48,506 nt of DNA from Candidatus Nomurabacteria bacterium (GTDB taxonomy: Bacteria > Patescibacteriota > Minisyncoccia > Phycocordibacterales > UBA9973). Location of the stretch: the NCBI GenBank assembly GCA_943348755.1, contig CALQYS010000006.1, positions 1 through 48,506 of the forward strand, written 5' to 3'. The notes beneath the pieces are model-generated. The model ran no database searches. It was not told the origin of the DNA and saw nothing but the letters and a program-made list of their open reading frames with translations. This document shows, in pieces, positions 30,419 to 42,100 of this stretch (position 1 is the first letter of the stretch; every line of letters begins with the position of its first letter). A program made the translations under genes and the position numbers.

Positions 30419-32194
30419 TTAAATTATGCTTTTGAATCCTCCAGCTTGGAGATCCCATAATTTTTTATACAATCCGCTTTCTTTGTTTATAAGATCTTCA
30501 TGGATTCCATCTTCAATAATCTTTCCTTTTTCAATAACAATAATTCTATCCATCTCTCTGATGGTCGAAAGTCGGTGGGCAATGATGATAGTTGTTTTTC
30601 CCTTAATAAGTGTACGAAGTGCATCTTGAATTAAAGATTCAGAATGAGAATCCAGAGAAGAGGTAGCTTCATCAAGAATAAGAATAGGGGCATTTTTTAG
30701 GATAGCTCGAGCGATCGCGACCCGTTGACGTTCACCGCCAGAAAGTTTGACTCCCCTTTCTCCCACAAAGGTTTTGTAACCCCTTGGCAATAGATCGATA
30801 AATTCATCACAATGCGCAAGGTGGGCTGCAATTAAGACTTCCTCATCGGTCGCATCACGTCTACCATAACGTATATTTTCTAAAAGGGTTCGATGGAAAA
30901 GGGATGGATCTTGCGGGACAAAAGCAATCTTTTCTCGTAGATTTTTCTGAGAAATACTTGAAATATCAACCCCGTCAATCAAAACCCTCCCAGAAGTAAT
31001 ATTAAACAATCTCATGAGTAAACGAACAAAGGTAGTTTTGCCAGCACCCGAAGAACCGACGATAGCGATTTTCTGCCCCGTGGGAATCCTTAGAGAAAAA
31101 TTATCTAATATCTTAGAATTATTATTCTCATAAACATATGTAATATTCTCAAATATCACTTCTCCTTTTACACTATTTATTACTTTCTTTGAATTGTCTG
31201 AAATTTCATACGGGGTGTTTAATATAACAGCCATTTCTTCAGCATCAGCAAAACTTTCATAATATGCGCGGACAATGGCTCCAAAACTCCAAAGATTTTC
31301 AATTAAACGAAATAGATAATTTTGCAGTAAAATAATGACGGGCAAGGTTATGAGACCAAGTCTCCAATCGTTGAGAACAATCCAAAAAATGATGAATTCG
31401 GTAATAAATGAATAAAAACTCTCTATTGACTGAAGCCCTTCCCATAAATACCAATTAAAAAGAGACTTTTTCTTTTGCTCGTCTATAACTCCACCAACTT
31501 TTTCTTTTTCATATTCATGACCAGTAAATAATTGAATTGAGGGATGGTTCCCGATCGAATCAGCTAAAGCTCCTGTGGTTTTTGAATCAGCTTCTGAGGC
31601 AATAACGTCATATTTTAACTTGTAACGAATATAAATAAAAGCAGTAAGTAAAAATATCAAGCAAAAAACTGCCAGAATATAAGAATATTTGGGAAACAGG
31701 GTGTAAATAGCAATTATCGTACCGAAACTGCGCACGATAAGCGGTAACCCATCAACCATCATTCGATCATTAATTTTTTCAAAAGCTCTGGCATATTTAT
31801 TAATTCTCTGGGTCAGAGAACCGCTAAAATGATTAGCAAAAAAAGAATGAGAATGACCAATCATGTACGAAAAAGCTTGCTTGCGTAAACCAGCTATCGT
31901 TTGTGCTTCAAAATATGAAAGCGAAAAACCGGAAATTCTACGAAATAACCAACGAATTAAGTTTAGTGAAAAAACAAGGATAATTATGGACTTAGCCTCA
32001 GTCACGGAGGTAAAATTATTAGTACTCAAAACATTCCAAAGCGTCAGGTATTGAAACGGTATTAAAATATCAAAGGACGCAGCGGCAACCGTACAAACGA
32101 TCACAGAAAAAAAAGACGCCTTGTAGTGTCTAGCCACTTGCCAAAAATATTTAAGCACCAATCCTCGGTGCAAATTTGAATAATCCTTTTCCAT
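30419..32194 (-). CDS. ABC transporter, fused permease and ATPase (MsbA/exporter type)
   Basis: 591 residues: six predicted transmembrane helices, then a nucleotide-binding domain. The latter has Walker A GSSGAGKTTFVRLL, Q-loop FVPQDPSLF, signature LSGGERQRVAIARAIL, Walker B ILILDEATSSLD and H-loop IIAHRLST. Such half-transporters act as homo- or heterodimers exporting lipids, peptides or drugs; substrate unknown. The location after murJ and an O-antigen ligase-like gene (47 bp gap) suggests an envelope lipid or glycolipid. Confidence 0.9.
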   Translation of the reverse strand: MEKDYSNLHRGLVLKYFWQVARHYKASFFSVIVCTVAAASFDILIPFQYLTLWNVLSTNNFTSVTEAKSIIILVFSLNLIRWLFRRISGFSLSYFEAQTIAGLRKQAFSYMIGHSHSFFANHFSGSLTQRINKYARAFEKINDRMMVDGLPLIVRSFGTIIAIYTLFPKYSYILAVFCLIFLLTAFIYIRYKLKYDVIASEADSKTTGALADSIGNHPSIQLFTGHEYEKEKVGGVIDEQKKKSLFNWYLWEGLQSIESFYSFITEFIIFWIVLNDWRLGLITLPVIILLQNYLFRLIENLWSFGAIVRAYYESFADAEEMAVILNTPYEISDNSKKVINSVKGEVIFENITYVYENNNSKILDNFSLRIPTGQKIAIVGSSGAGKTTFVRLLMRLFNITSGRVLIDGVDISSISQKNLREKIAFVPQDPSLFHRTLLENIRYGRRDATDEEVLIAAHLAHCDEFIDLLPRGYKTFVGERGVKLSGGERQRVAIARAILKNAPILILDEATSSLDSHSESLIQDALRTLIKGKTTIIIAHRLSTIREMDRIIVIEKGKIIEDGIHEDLINKESGLYKKLWDLQAGGFKSII

Positions 32195-32241
32195 ATTTTA
32201 TATTTGTATGGAATTTAATTCTAGCAAGAAAAACCCTTAAA

Positions 32242-33921
32242 TCAAAGCCCTTCTTGGGAAGGAGCGATAATTTTTGCTCGCCAGAATTTGGTTCTGAAGG
32301 TCTCTAAGAGATATTTTAACTCTTCATTTTTGAGCAAATATAACACGACAACAGCTGCCATTATGCCTAGAATTCCAGATATCAAGCCTTGAAAGAAAAC
32401 TCCAATAAGAGTAGTCGTACCAAAAATCGGAGAAAATATATTTAATCCGACATATGAGACAAGTCCTAGAAAGAACGAAGCGCCCAGGCTTTGGAAAAAA
32501 GTTTTGGTAATAAAAGATTCGTCTGGCATGAAATCTTTTTTCACAAAGAACCAATGTAAGATGAAATTTAATATAGTACCAATAGAATACGCAAGTGGCA
32601 ACATTAATACTTCCGTACCAGGGATATCATTCACCTTGAACAAAGCCTCTATAAAGTATCGAAATATGGGAAAATTTTTAAAAAAATTAATTAACACGAA
32701 AGATAAAATTATAATCAAAACAGAGCAGGAGAAATTAACGATAAGGGGGCGTTTGGTATCACCTGTCGCATAATAAGAACGAGATAAGAGCGTTATCATC
32801 CCCTGAGCCAGAATTGAGACAGAAAAAATGGCCAAACAAGCTGCTACTAGACGAGTATTTTCCCAAGAAAAAGTACCGGAACCTAGTATTACACGCACTA
32901 TCTGAGCACGAACCACAATAAAAAGAAATATGATAGGTAGAGACCAAAAAACTATCGCCCGCGCAGCTGATTTTAGATGAATTCTGAATTCGTCCATTTT
33001 GCCCATAGATACAGATTTGGCTAAAGTTGGAAAAGCTGCCACTGCGTAAGAAATACCGATGATATTTAAGGGCACGGACTGAAGATTGAAAGCAAAATTA
33101 AAAACTGAAATAGAGCCACTTTTTAGAAAAGAGGCAAGAGCAATAATAGAAATGAGAGCAATATTGTTAAAAGAAAGCCCGAGCGTTCTCGGAAGAGAAG
33201 TTAGAACTGATTTTTTTATATCCGCATAATTAATTGAAAAAGAAAATTTAGGTGTAAACCCGCAAGATTTAGATGAGATAAATTGTATCGCGAAATGCAT
33301 AAATGCACCCAAAACTACTCCAAGAGCTAGTCCGTAAATTCCAAAGATCGGATATAAAAATACCACCCCGATAATAATGCCCAGATTATAGAAAATTGGA
33401 CTTAAGGCATACATAAAAAATTTACGAAAAAGTTGAGTAACTGTGCCAAAAAGATTAGAAAGCCCTAGGAGTATTGGAGATAGCAACATGATGCGTGATA
33501 GTACTATTAATTTACTCTGGAAAAATGGTGTAAAACCAGGGGCGATGAAAGGTACTATAAGGGGCATAAGAAAAAAAACAATAAGGGAAACAACAACCAT
33601 TACCAGAAAAAAAATAGTGAAAACATCGTTTAGATACTTTTGTGCTTCATCGGTGACTTTGTCACCATTCATCTTTGCTGTAACGAAAGGAATGAGGACA
33701 GTAATAGAAGCCAGTGATGCGATACTGATGAATATGAGGTCAGGCACGCGAAAAGCCGCATAATAGGCATCCAAAGATGGCGAAGGACCGATAAAATGCG
33801 CAATGGAACGATCACGAAAGAGAGCTAAAATTTGAGAGAGTAAAGTAAAAAAACCTAAAAGAAGTGCTGCCTGGTTTATATTTACAGATTCTTTACTAAA
33901 AATCCTAAATATTTTCTCCAT
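32242..33921 (-). CDS. murJ: Lipid II flippase MurJ
   Basis: A MOP-family flippase with about 14 transmembrane helices that moves lipid II across the membrane for peptidoglycan assembly. The opening (ALLLGFFTLLSQILALFRDRSIAHFIG) and DAYYAAFRVPDLIF, with conserved basic residues, are typical. SRSYYATGDTKRPLIVN is the conserved central segment. It is 559 residues. It begins directly after the stop of the O-antigen ligase-like gene (TAA-ATG). Confidence 0.92.
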   Translation of the reverse strand: MEKIFRIFSKESVNINQAALLLGFFTLLSQILALFRDRSIAHFIGPSPSLDAYYAAFRVPDLIFISIASLASITVLIPFVTAKMNGDKVTDEAQKYLNDVFTIFFLVMVVVSLIVFFLMPLIVPFIAPGFTPFFQSKLIVLSRIMLLSPILLGLSNLFGTVTQLFRKFFMYALSPIFYNLGIIIGVVFLYPIFGIYGLALGVVLGAFMHFAIQFISSKSCGFTPKFSFSINYADIKKSVLTSLPRTLGLSFNNIALISIIALASFLKSGSISVFNFAFNLQSVPLNIIGISYAVAAFPTLAKSVSMGKMDEFRIHLKSAARAIVFWSLPIIFLFIVVRAQIVRVILGSGTFSWENTRLVAACLAIFSVSILAQGMITLLSRSYYATGDTKRPLIVNFSCSVLIIILSFVLINFFKNFPIFRYFIEALFKVNDIPGTEVLMLPLAYSIGTILNFILHWFFVKKDFMPDESFITKTFFQSLGASFFLGLVSYVGLNIFSPIFGTTTLIGVFFQGLISGILGIMAAVVVLYLLKNEELKYLLETFRTKFWRAKIIAPSQEGL

Positions 33922-36042
33922 TTATTTTGGCTTTTTGGTTGTTGGGGTAGGAGTGGAAGCAGTAGTTGAACTTTTGAAAGAATCAGCATACTTCTTTAAA
34001 TCTGTATTGGTAGGAGAAATAGATAGGGCCTTCTGCGCATAGTTAAGAGCTAGAACGTTATCACCCCGACTCTTTGCTATTTGAGAAAGAATTACGTAAG
34101 CATCGATATAGTCGGGTTTAAGGGTAAGGGCAGCATTGGCATAATCTTCTGCTTCTTTTGTTTTTTGATTAGCGACAGATACGATGGCCATACTGAGCTT
34201 AAGCCCTGGATTGTTTGGGTTAAGAGTGGAAGCTGTTGTATACGCTTCAATAGCCTTACTATAAGCGTCTTTAACTCCAAGTGAAGCGAGCTTCTGATAT
34301 ACAGCGCCAAGTGACTGGAAGTTTAAATAATTTGTAGGATCATAGGTCGTGGCTAGTTGTGCCCCGCTTACTGACTGCCCCAGACTTGATTGTAAACTGG
34401 CTTTATCTGCTTCAGATAAAGTAGCAGCATCCTTGCTGGCTAGAGAATTCAATTTGACAAGATATATTTGTGCATATGTACGAAAATACAAATCATTCTG
34501 GTAGAGTGTCAGAGCCTTGCTTATAGAAGCTTCGGCTACTGGTATAGAGGGAGCTGTTATTGCCTTTCCAAAATAAGAGACAGAAACAAGACGCTCTATA
34601 TACCTAAACGAAATAGCCGCAGTCCCGATCAATACAAGAACGATAAATAATATAGAGAAGAAACTTTTCCTGTGATCACTTAAATATGACAGAACAATTT
34701 CTCCTTTATGGTGACTAGACGAAGAGAGTCCTATGAATACCCCAGCGAAAGCAAGAGCTAGTAAAAATATAACTGCCCCGGTTGAATAGAAAAAGCAGGA
34801 TACAAATAAATAGAGAGACAAAACAAAGAAAGCCATCGTTTCCCAGTTTACGCCATTTTTAATGCTAGAAAAAATAGATTTTATGCCACTGGTTATAAAC
34901 ATAATGAAAAAAATAAGAAGCATGAGTATGCCGAGAAGTCCAGTGGTGACAGCAAGGGTCGGTAACAATCCCGAGCCAGAATTAAAGGAAACATCCCAAA
35001 AATCGTTGCCATTTATTGTTTGATTTATAACAAGAGGCTTGTACATAGCCCAGGCGCTTGAAAACTTGTTCGGACCCACGCCAAACAAAAGATGATCTTT
35101 TAGGGCTGACCGGGTGACCCCCATCGTAGCTGAAAAAGAAGGACCAACTTCGGTGTTTTGTATACCTAGACTGTTTGGTAATATTCCTCCGATGAAATTA
35201 CCAGACATAAAGAATAAAAGTGTTATCATTATGATGACAAAAGAAAATACAGGGAAACTATTCTTGCCATGTTCAGCACCCGAAACACCCTCCGACTCCT
35301 TTGCTTTAGAAGCAAGAGAGACTTTGTAGACAAAAATGATTAGTGCAAAGATTCCCAAGAGTTCCCAGACAAACTGGAAATTAACTGCTGCCACCATTAC
35401 CATGGAAAATATGGCTAATATTTGAAGCAGCCATCTCTCGACTCTTGTGGTTGGGAAAAATTCAACCACCAAAAGAGACATAAAGCTTAGAAATCCGGCG
35501 AAAATGCCAAACGCATTCCAGGAACCAAGAAGATTGTCTGTCTTTGAGGCCAAAACCCCCAAAGATAGAAAATTTGTTATAAACATTGGGAAAAATAAAC
35601 GAATACTTTGAAAGACTAAAACAATAGCACCCGAAAGTATTGCTCCAAATAAAACTATTTTGGCCTTCCTTGGGTCTCGTAAAACAATAGAAGACATAAG
35701 CATTAAAAGGAAAGCAGAAAAAGTAAACCAGAAAGTACCGATATCAAACATTGTACCAAAAAAAGAAACCTGTGGAACTTTTACTAAAAAGGCTGATAAC
35801 AAAAATGCCAAAACAATCCCCCCGCCGGCAAGTAAAGTGGCAGACCTGGGAAGAATTATTTTACCATCAAAAAATCTGGCCAAACACCAACAAATAACAC
35901 ATACGGTAAGCCCTACTACCAAGAGCAACCCCTTTGAAGTCTCAACTGGAATATTAGTGAAAGGTAAAAAGAAGAATGGAAGTAATACTATTACTAAAAA
36001 TAAAGAAACAAAAGAAACCCGATCAAAAATATTTGTTTTCAT
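33922..36042 (-). CDS. O-antigen ligase-like membrane protein with C-terminal TPR repeats
   Basis: A polytopic protein with many hydrophobic segments in the first 480 residues. A long extracytoplasmic loop (FGVGPNKFSSAWAMYKP) resembles the Wzy_C/WaaL loop of O-antigen ligases and polymerases. A soluble part with TPR-like repeats follows (YSKAIEAYTTASTLNPNNP, EDYANAALTLKPDYIDAY, ALNYAQKALSISPTN). It ends with a Thr/Pro/Lys tail. It probably transfers or polymerises glycans on the cell surface or on surface proteins; acceptor unknown. The ATG at 36042 is used because TATAAT (36055-36050) lies 7 nt upstream. Confidence 0.82.
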   Translation of the reverse strand: MKTNIFDRVSFVSLFLVIVLLPFFFLPFTNIPVETSKGLLLVVGLTVCVICWCLARFFDGKIILPRSATLLAGGGIVLAFLLSAFLVKVPQVSFFGTMFDIGTFWFTFSAFLLMLMSSIVLRDPRKAKIVLFGAILSGAIVLVFQSIRLFFPMFITNFLSLGVLASKTDNLLGSWNAFGIFAGFLSFMSLLVVEFFPTTRVERWLLQILAIFSMVMVAAVNFQFVWELLGIFALIIFVYKVSLASKAKESEGVSGAEHGKNSFPVFSFVIIMITLLFFMSGNFIGGILPNSLGIQNTEVGPSFSATMGVTRSALKDHLLFGVGPNKFSSAWAMYKPLVINQTINGNDFWDVSFNSGSGLLPTLAVTTGLLGILMLLIFFIMFITSGIKSIFSSIKNGVNWETMAFFVLSLYLFVSCFFYSTGAVIFLLALAFAGVFIGLSSSSHHKGEIVLSYLSDHRKSFFSILFIVLVLIGTAAISFRYIERLVSVSYFGKAITAPSIPVAEASISKALTLYQNDLYFRTYAQIYLVKLNSLASKDAATLSEADKASLQSSLGQSVSGAQLATTYDPTNYLNFQSLGAVYQKLASLGVKDAYSKAIEAYTTASTLNPNNPGLKLSMAIVSVANQKTKEAEDYANAALTLKPDYIDAYVILSQIAKSRGDNVLALNYAQKALSISPTNTDLKKYADSFKSSTTASTPTPTTKKPK

Positions 36043-36049
36043 GGGTTTA

Positions 36050-36079
36050 ATTATACTATAACCCCACATCTAATCACAA
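36050..36079 (-). promoter_or_regulatory. Promoter of the ligase-murJ-ABC-lepA run
   Basis: Minus strand TTGTGA, 18 nt, TATAAT (36055-36050), then TAAACCC and the ATG at 36042. No room for a leader. Confidence 0.6.
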
Positions 36080-36125
36080 GTTAAAAAGATGAAAAAGGTG
36101 TTGATAAGTGAATAATTTATATAAT

Positions 36126-39100
36126 TTACGGTCCCGCCGTAGGAGCAGGAGCATTAACATTGACTGTCCTAGTGACTTCTATGGCGTGGTTGCCAGCGGT
36201 ATCGGTAGCATTGTAGTGAATTGTATAGGTGCCAGCGGTGTTTGTATCTACTGTGCCACTAATGATGACAGCGACAGAAGTGTCTACATCGTCTGTGGCA
36301 GTGGCTCCTTGTTCACTATACGTCTCTCCTACATTTAGATTCATTGTGCTATCGCCATTTAGAGTAATTACTGGTGGAGTTGTGTCTGCTCCTGGAGTTG
36401 CACCACCCCCTGTTCCTGGATCTGCTGGTGGAGTACCGCCAGCGCTACTACCCCCACTTCCAGAGCTACTTCCGCCGGTGTTGTTGGCGACGCTGGAACT
36501 ACTACCCGCTGCCATGGCTTCGAGCTTATCACCATCTGCACAAAACTCAGTGCCATCGGATTTCGCAACACAAATTTGCTTGGTGTGTACCTTGTTGGCA
36601 AAAAAGTCTCCAATATTATTCGCCTTATCCGCCATCCAAGTATCAACTTTTTCATAAACATTTTTAAAGAAAGCATTAACAAAAGACTCATTGGTAGAAC
36701 CAGCAAGTGGCGTAATGGTGCCAGCGATGGCATTAAGATTAAGATCAAGTTCTTGAATAGATGCGATCATCACAGGAGTGAGTTTGGAATAATCCACCAT
36801 CCACTTATCTGCGTCATTGATTGGCTTAGTTACAGCGTGAGGATAAACATTATAGAGTTCTTGGGCAAAGACTCCAGTGTATAAATTGTGATTAGCATCG
36901 TTTTTCCAGGTAAAGTCGTGTATTTTTATTTGATTTAACACATTAAGAGACGAAGCAGTATTTTCGTTGACTAAATTCTTTAATCTTTGATCTGATGTTG
37001 TGTTATAGGCCGTGGCAGAAGAGCCAAAAGTAATTGAACCAATATCACCGCCATCGCCATCTTTAAAAGCAATAAGTGTAGATGGCCCAGCTGCGGTGTC
37101 ATCATCTAGACCAGCCTGAATGAGAACACCACTACGATTGGCGTTGTTGCCATCATTGAAAAAATTCGCAACATAAGAAGCAACATCATTTTTTACGTCA
37201 AATTTATAGCCTGGCGTCGTTGTCCCGATACCGACAGCACCCTCAAAATAAGCAGAATTTGCCCTGGTGATAGTAGTGTTTGTTCCAGCAATTGGTTTAG
37301 GCACATAAAGAGTAAATGCATCAGTGACTGTAATAGCATTTGTGGAAGCAAAGGTTGGGGCACCGAAACTATTGGCCGTTCTTATGGCCACTGTGCCTGC
37401 GGCAGCCGTACTTGTATCAGTGTATGTGGCAGCATTAGAGTCAAATGCTATACCATCTGTGGTCCATGAAGAAGCAGAGATGTTTCCATCTATCATTAGG
37501 TGCGCAGTGGGAGAAGTACTACCTATACCAAAATTACCACCAGAAGCAAAACGTCCACGTTCGCCATAAGCCGAGCCGGTATAGGTATAAAACATAAGAC
37601 CAGAAGTGTTGTTTGAACGAGTACCCAGAACAAGATTACCACTATCATCCACTGCTATCTGAGCAGAAAGAATACCAGAATCAGGGCCACTTCTGTCCCA
37701 ACCAATTCTTAGACGAGCGCTCGTTCCGGCTCCACCGATACCAACTAGGGTCTCATCACCTCCATCATCAATATCCAATATATTGGTTGCTGTTGTACCT
37801 ATACCCACTCTTCCACTGTCAGTAATGCTCATCTTGACAGAACCTCCAGCACCAGATCCACTTGCACTGTAATTCTCACGGAAAAATCTTAAAGTACCAG
37901 CACTGTTGTCAAAATTCCACATATTTGTTGAATCATTAGAAGCAACGAGTGTTAAACGTGCATTTGCTGCTCCAGAAATACGAATACCTTGTGAAGAAGC
38001 GCCGACCACATGAAGTGGTGCGACTGGTGTAGTTATTCCGATACCGACCGCCGCTGCACTCGTATCCACATATAATTGATTTGTATTTACCGCAAAGTCT
38101 CCTGTAGTAGAAAGAGCCACGTTTAAATTACTTCCTGCAGCTGGGGTCATAGTGATAGCTCCAGTGCTGATGAGAGATGGAGTCGATACAGATGTGGAAG
38201 ACAGAAGTTTGGTAGCGGAAAGTGTGTCTGTGGCAAAAGTTAAATCCGCATCATCAGAGAGAAGCCCTCCTGTACCAGCAAAAGTTACTCGGGTTGCTGT
38301 CAACCCAGAGTTGGTGAGATTGGTAAATGTACCCATTCCCGCATTGTTTATGCTGGCTACGGTAGTAGAAGTGCCACCAGTTGTTGTAAACTGATAACTA
38401 TCATAAGCATTAAAAATTAGAACATTGCTTGTATTTCTTATGTTAGCACCGGTACCAGCACCAAAATTAATACCCCCTGCCGCAGTTTGAAGAAGAAGAT
38501 TTGCGTATATAGTGACGTTATCAGTGCTTAAAACATTGGTTCCTGTTTGAGGCGAATAGAAAGCAAAACCCTGATAAGGAGCGCTGAGAGTCATTATACT
38601 ACTACCATCAGTTTTTAGTGATCCTCCACCGACAAATAAATATCCTGAAGCAGCAGGTACTGTTATTGATGATCCTGTGTTTATAGCTCCAGCCACACCG
38701 AGACCACCCGAAACCTTAAGCGCTCCAGTGGTGCTAGAAGTGGAGGCAGTGGTAGAGCTAACCGTCGTAGCTGCATTTATCGCCAAAGTCTGTGACGCCA
38801 CTGTGGAATTAAATGTTCCATACAAAAGCGCTCCGGCGATATCTCCAGCACGATTTGTGCGAGATTGGTTGTCTATGAAAAGTTCATTTGATTGAGTAGT
38901 ACTATAAGCACCAGCAGAGTAACCTATGGAGACGTTGTTTGAGCCAGTAGTAGCAGAGATACCCGCTTGAGAACCTAAATATGTGTTGTAATTTCCAGAA
39001 CTAACAGCATAACCAGCCTGCCAACCAACGCCCGTATTTTCGGCAGCTCCATTGGAAGAAGAGAGTGATCTGTAACCAACGGCAGTATTTCTATTACCAG

Positions 39101-42100
39101 TTTGGGTCGTAGAAAGAGCTTCTCGCCCAATAGCAGTATTTTGTATAGCTGTTGTGTTTGCAGTTAATGCACTTAAGCCAACTGCTACATTGTCTGTACC
39201 CGTTGTATTCGCAAATAAAGCACTATTACCGAATGCAGAGTTAGATGAACCTGTGGTATTTGTATACATCGAAGAAACACCAATAGCGGTATTTGAACCA
39301 CCAGAAGTAGTATTGGTCATTGCGTTATAGCCCATTGCTGTATTAGAAGCTGCAGTGTTGTTATATAGAGTTGCATAACCAACAGCCGTATTTCCATTTC
39401 CCGTAACTACACTAGCTAGCGAACTATCTCCTATAGCGACATTCCCCGCACCTGTAGTATTCAATAAAAGCGCATCCCCACCAATAGCCACGTTTGAGTT
39501 ACCTGTAGTGTTCGCATTCAATGCACGATATCCCAGAGCCACATCATATGTAGCAGTAGTTAAAGCTGCTGCTGCTGCTGAACCCACCGCCACATTTTTG
39601 TTGCCTGTAGTAGACGCTGCCAAAGCACTCGAACCTACAGCAGTGTTGTCCGATGCGGTGGTCATGGCCACCAATGCAGAATAACCCACAGCTGTGTTAC
39701 GAGCTCCTGTGGTCGCCGTGTATCCGGCTTGGGAACCAACGAAAGTATTAAACGTTCCGCTGGTATCTGATGTGCCCGCAAAGAAACCAACAAATGTATT
39801 TTCTGCCCCAGTTAGAGCCCCTGCTCCAGCTCCTGCGCCGACAATGGTCGCTCGAGTGGCGGTGGTATTACCTCCCGCACCCTGTGAACCGACTACTACA
39901 GTATCAGCATTGCTTCCTGAACCTAAACCTATTCTAAGAGTATTGATGAAAGAATCTTTTGCAATACCCACACCTCCAGAAACTACCAAGGCTCCTGTTG
40001 TTGTAGAAGTGGAAGCGGTAGTATTTGTTAAAGTTGCAACACCAGATGCTCCAAGAGTTGTTACCCCACTAAGTGGACCACTTAAAGCTAGAGATGTCCC
40101 AGACGCTGCACCAATATTTGGCGTCGTAAAGCTTGGACTCTCCAAAAAGGCAAATGTTTTTCGGGCAGCTCCGGTTGTAATCGTTCCATAAAATGCATCA
40201 GTTAGAAATTCCACTGCTCCAGCTTCGGGTGTGGTATTTAGAGAGCCTGAAGTAAATTTTAATGGTGCGGTGCTTGCTGTAGCTGTGCCAGCTCCTAAGT
40301 GAAGATAAGCAGTGGGTGCGGTAGTTCTTATGCCAAGAAGTCCACCAGTAGCATTGATAACAATATTTGCAGAATTACTATTACCATTTGTACCACCTTC
40401 GATCTTATAATAAGTATTACCAGAGACAGCAGATGGGTATATTCTGAATCCTGACCCAGTTGAACCACTCACCCAATCACTATTCGTGAGACCTAAAGAA
40501 CCTCCTAAAGTAGACGAGCCTCTGAACCCAGCCGATACGGTAGCACTGAATAAGTCACTGCCATTAAATGAAGCAGTACCATCTTGAGTAAATGTAAGAG
40601 CGTTTATTGAAGCACCACCTCCGCCAGCCATAAAGAAATTAAGTTTGTCTGTAGCTGGATTTCCATTAAAACTACTTTGAATTTCATTGTAGTAAACGGT
40701 TGGCTGTGCACTGTATGAAAGTCTTATGTTCGCTGAATTAGTAAAAGAACCAGCAACATTACGGCTGACTTCCAATGCTTGGGCTGGTGATGTGATCCCG
40801 ATCCCAACATTACCTGCGGAATCAATTCTCATCCTCTCAGAATTATTTGTTGCAAATGTATAAGGTTGAGCAGCAGAAGTACCTGTGATAAGTGCGGAGT
40901 TTACGTAGATTGCACTTGCACCAGCTTTAGTAACACCAAACAAAGTACCTGAAATTGAGTTTCCATAAGTTTCCATCGAAAGGGCATTACCATTGTTGGT
41001 ATTTTGAGCATAAAGAGAAGCAGTAGCATTGGCAGCTGTGGCATTAGCAGTAAAATATGTATTTTGAGAAGTTTGAGCAATAATATTTCCTGCTACTTGT
41101 AGTTTTTCACTTGGACTTGTGGTGCCGATGCCGACATTACCACTGCTATCAATCGTCATCCGTTCTGTACTGTTTGTCGCCAAACTAACACGGTTGGCTG
41201 CTGGTAAGTAGAGACCATTGGTTGGTACAGTACTTCCGGTCGGAATAAATGAAGCAGCAGAGGCAGAGGAAGAAATAGCTGTCATACCCGTCACTGCTAA
41301 TGCATTGCTTCCGAGAGTTGCACCATTGACAGCAAGTGAAGTTGCGGTTGCGACACCCAAGATTGGTGTAGTCAAAGTCTTGTTTGAAAGCGTCTCTATC
41401 CCAGCTAAAGTGGCCAGAGTGCCGGTCGTCGGCAGGGTAACACTGGTTGCTGCAGTAGTCAAAAGCGAGAGAGCATTTGTGGGCGAGAAGGTAACTACTT
41501 CACCACCACCTAGTGTAATGGCGTTGGTGGCAAGAGTCGTACTGTCTGAGACGGTAAGAGTTTTACTTGCGCCGAGAGTAAGAGTACCTGTGCCAGTGGT
41601 AATGGTGTTACCATTAATGCTAAGAGCAGTAAGCGCACCCGAGAGAGCAAGAGTGGTTCCAGTCAATGCCCCACTGCTAGCAATGCTTGTGCCACCGACA
41701 GTGAGAGCGCCAGTGAGTGTCGTCGCTCCCGCTACATTCAAGGTAGTAACGTTGGTGGTGGTAGCATTAATAATATTGGAGTTTAGACTTGCAATGTTCG
41801 CATAAGCACCACCAGGGAAATTATTAGCTGAAGAGTCTGGATTAGCTAGACGAACTGGTAGATAAGCTACAGAGTTAGGAGTGGAAGGTTGACTTAAACC
41901 TTGAGGTCCCGCTGGACCTTGGGGTCCAGTGGGACCACGTAGTTGGTCAGCGATTTCTTTTTTAGAAAGTATCTTTCGTAAAGCGGAGAGGACGCTAGAT
42001 TCACTGACGGATGATGGTGGGGTGGATACGTAGACTACAGGGGGGTTAGTGACAATAGATGATACAGAATTATCACCTTTTTCAGCACCTTGATTGGGTA

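Noticed and set aside
38880-39850. Regularly spaced repeats that could suggest a CRISPR array or satellite
   Set aside because: The units are 60-72 nt, in frame, degenerate and encode NTAVG-type head repeats of the giant protein; no constant repeat with unique spacers.
39694-41805. Long plus-strand ORFs (165 and 195 residues) opposite the giant gene, and 26-505
   Set aside because: Antisense of Ser/Thr/Ala/Gly-rich repeats gives long Val/Pro-rich open frames; no start signals or family motifs.
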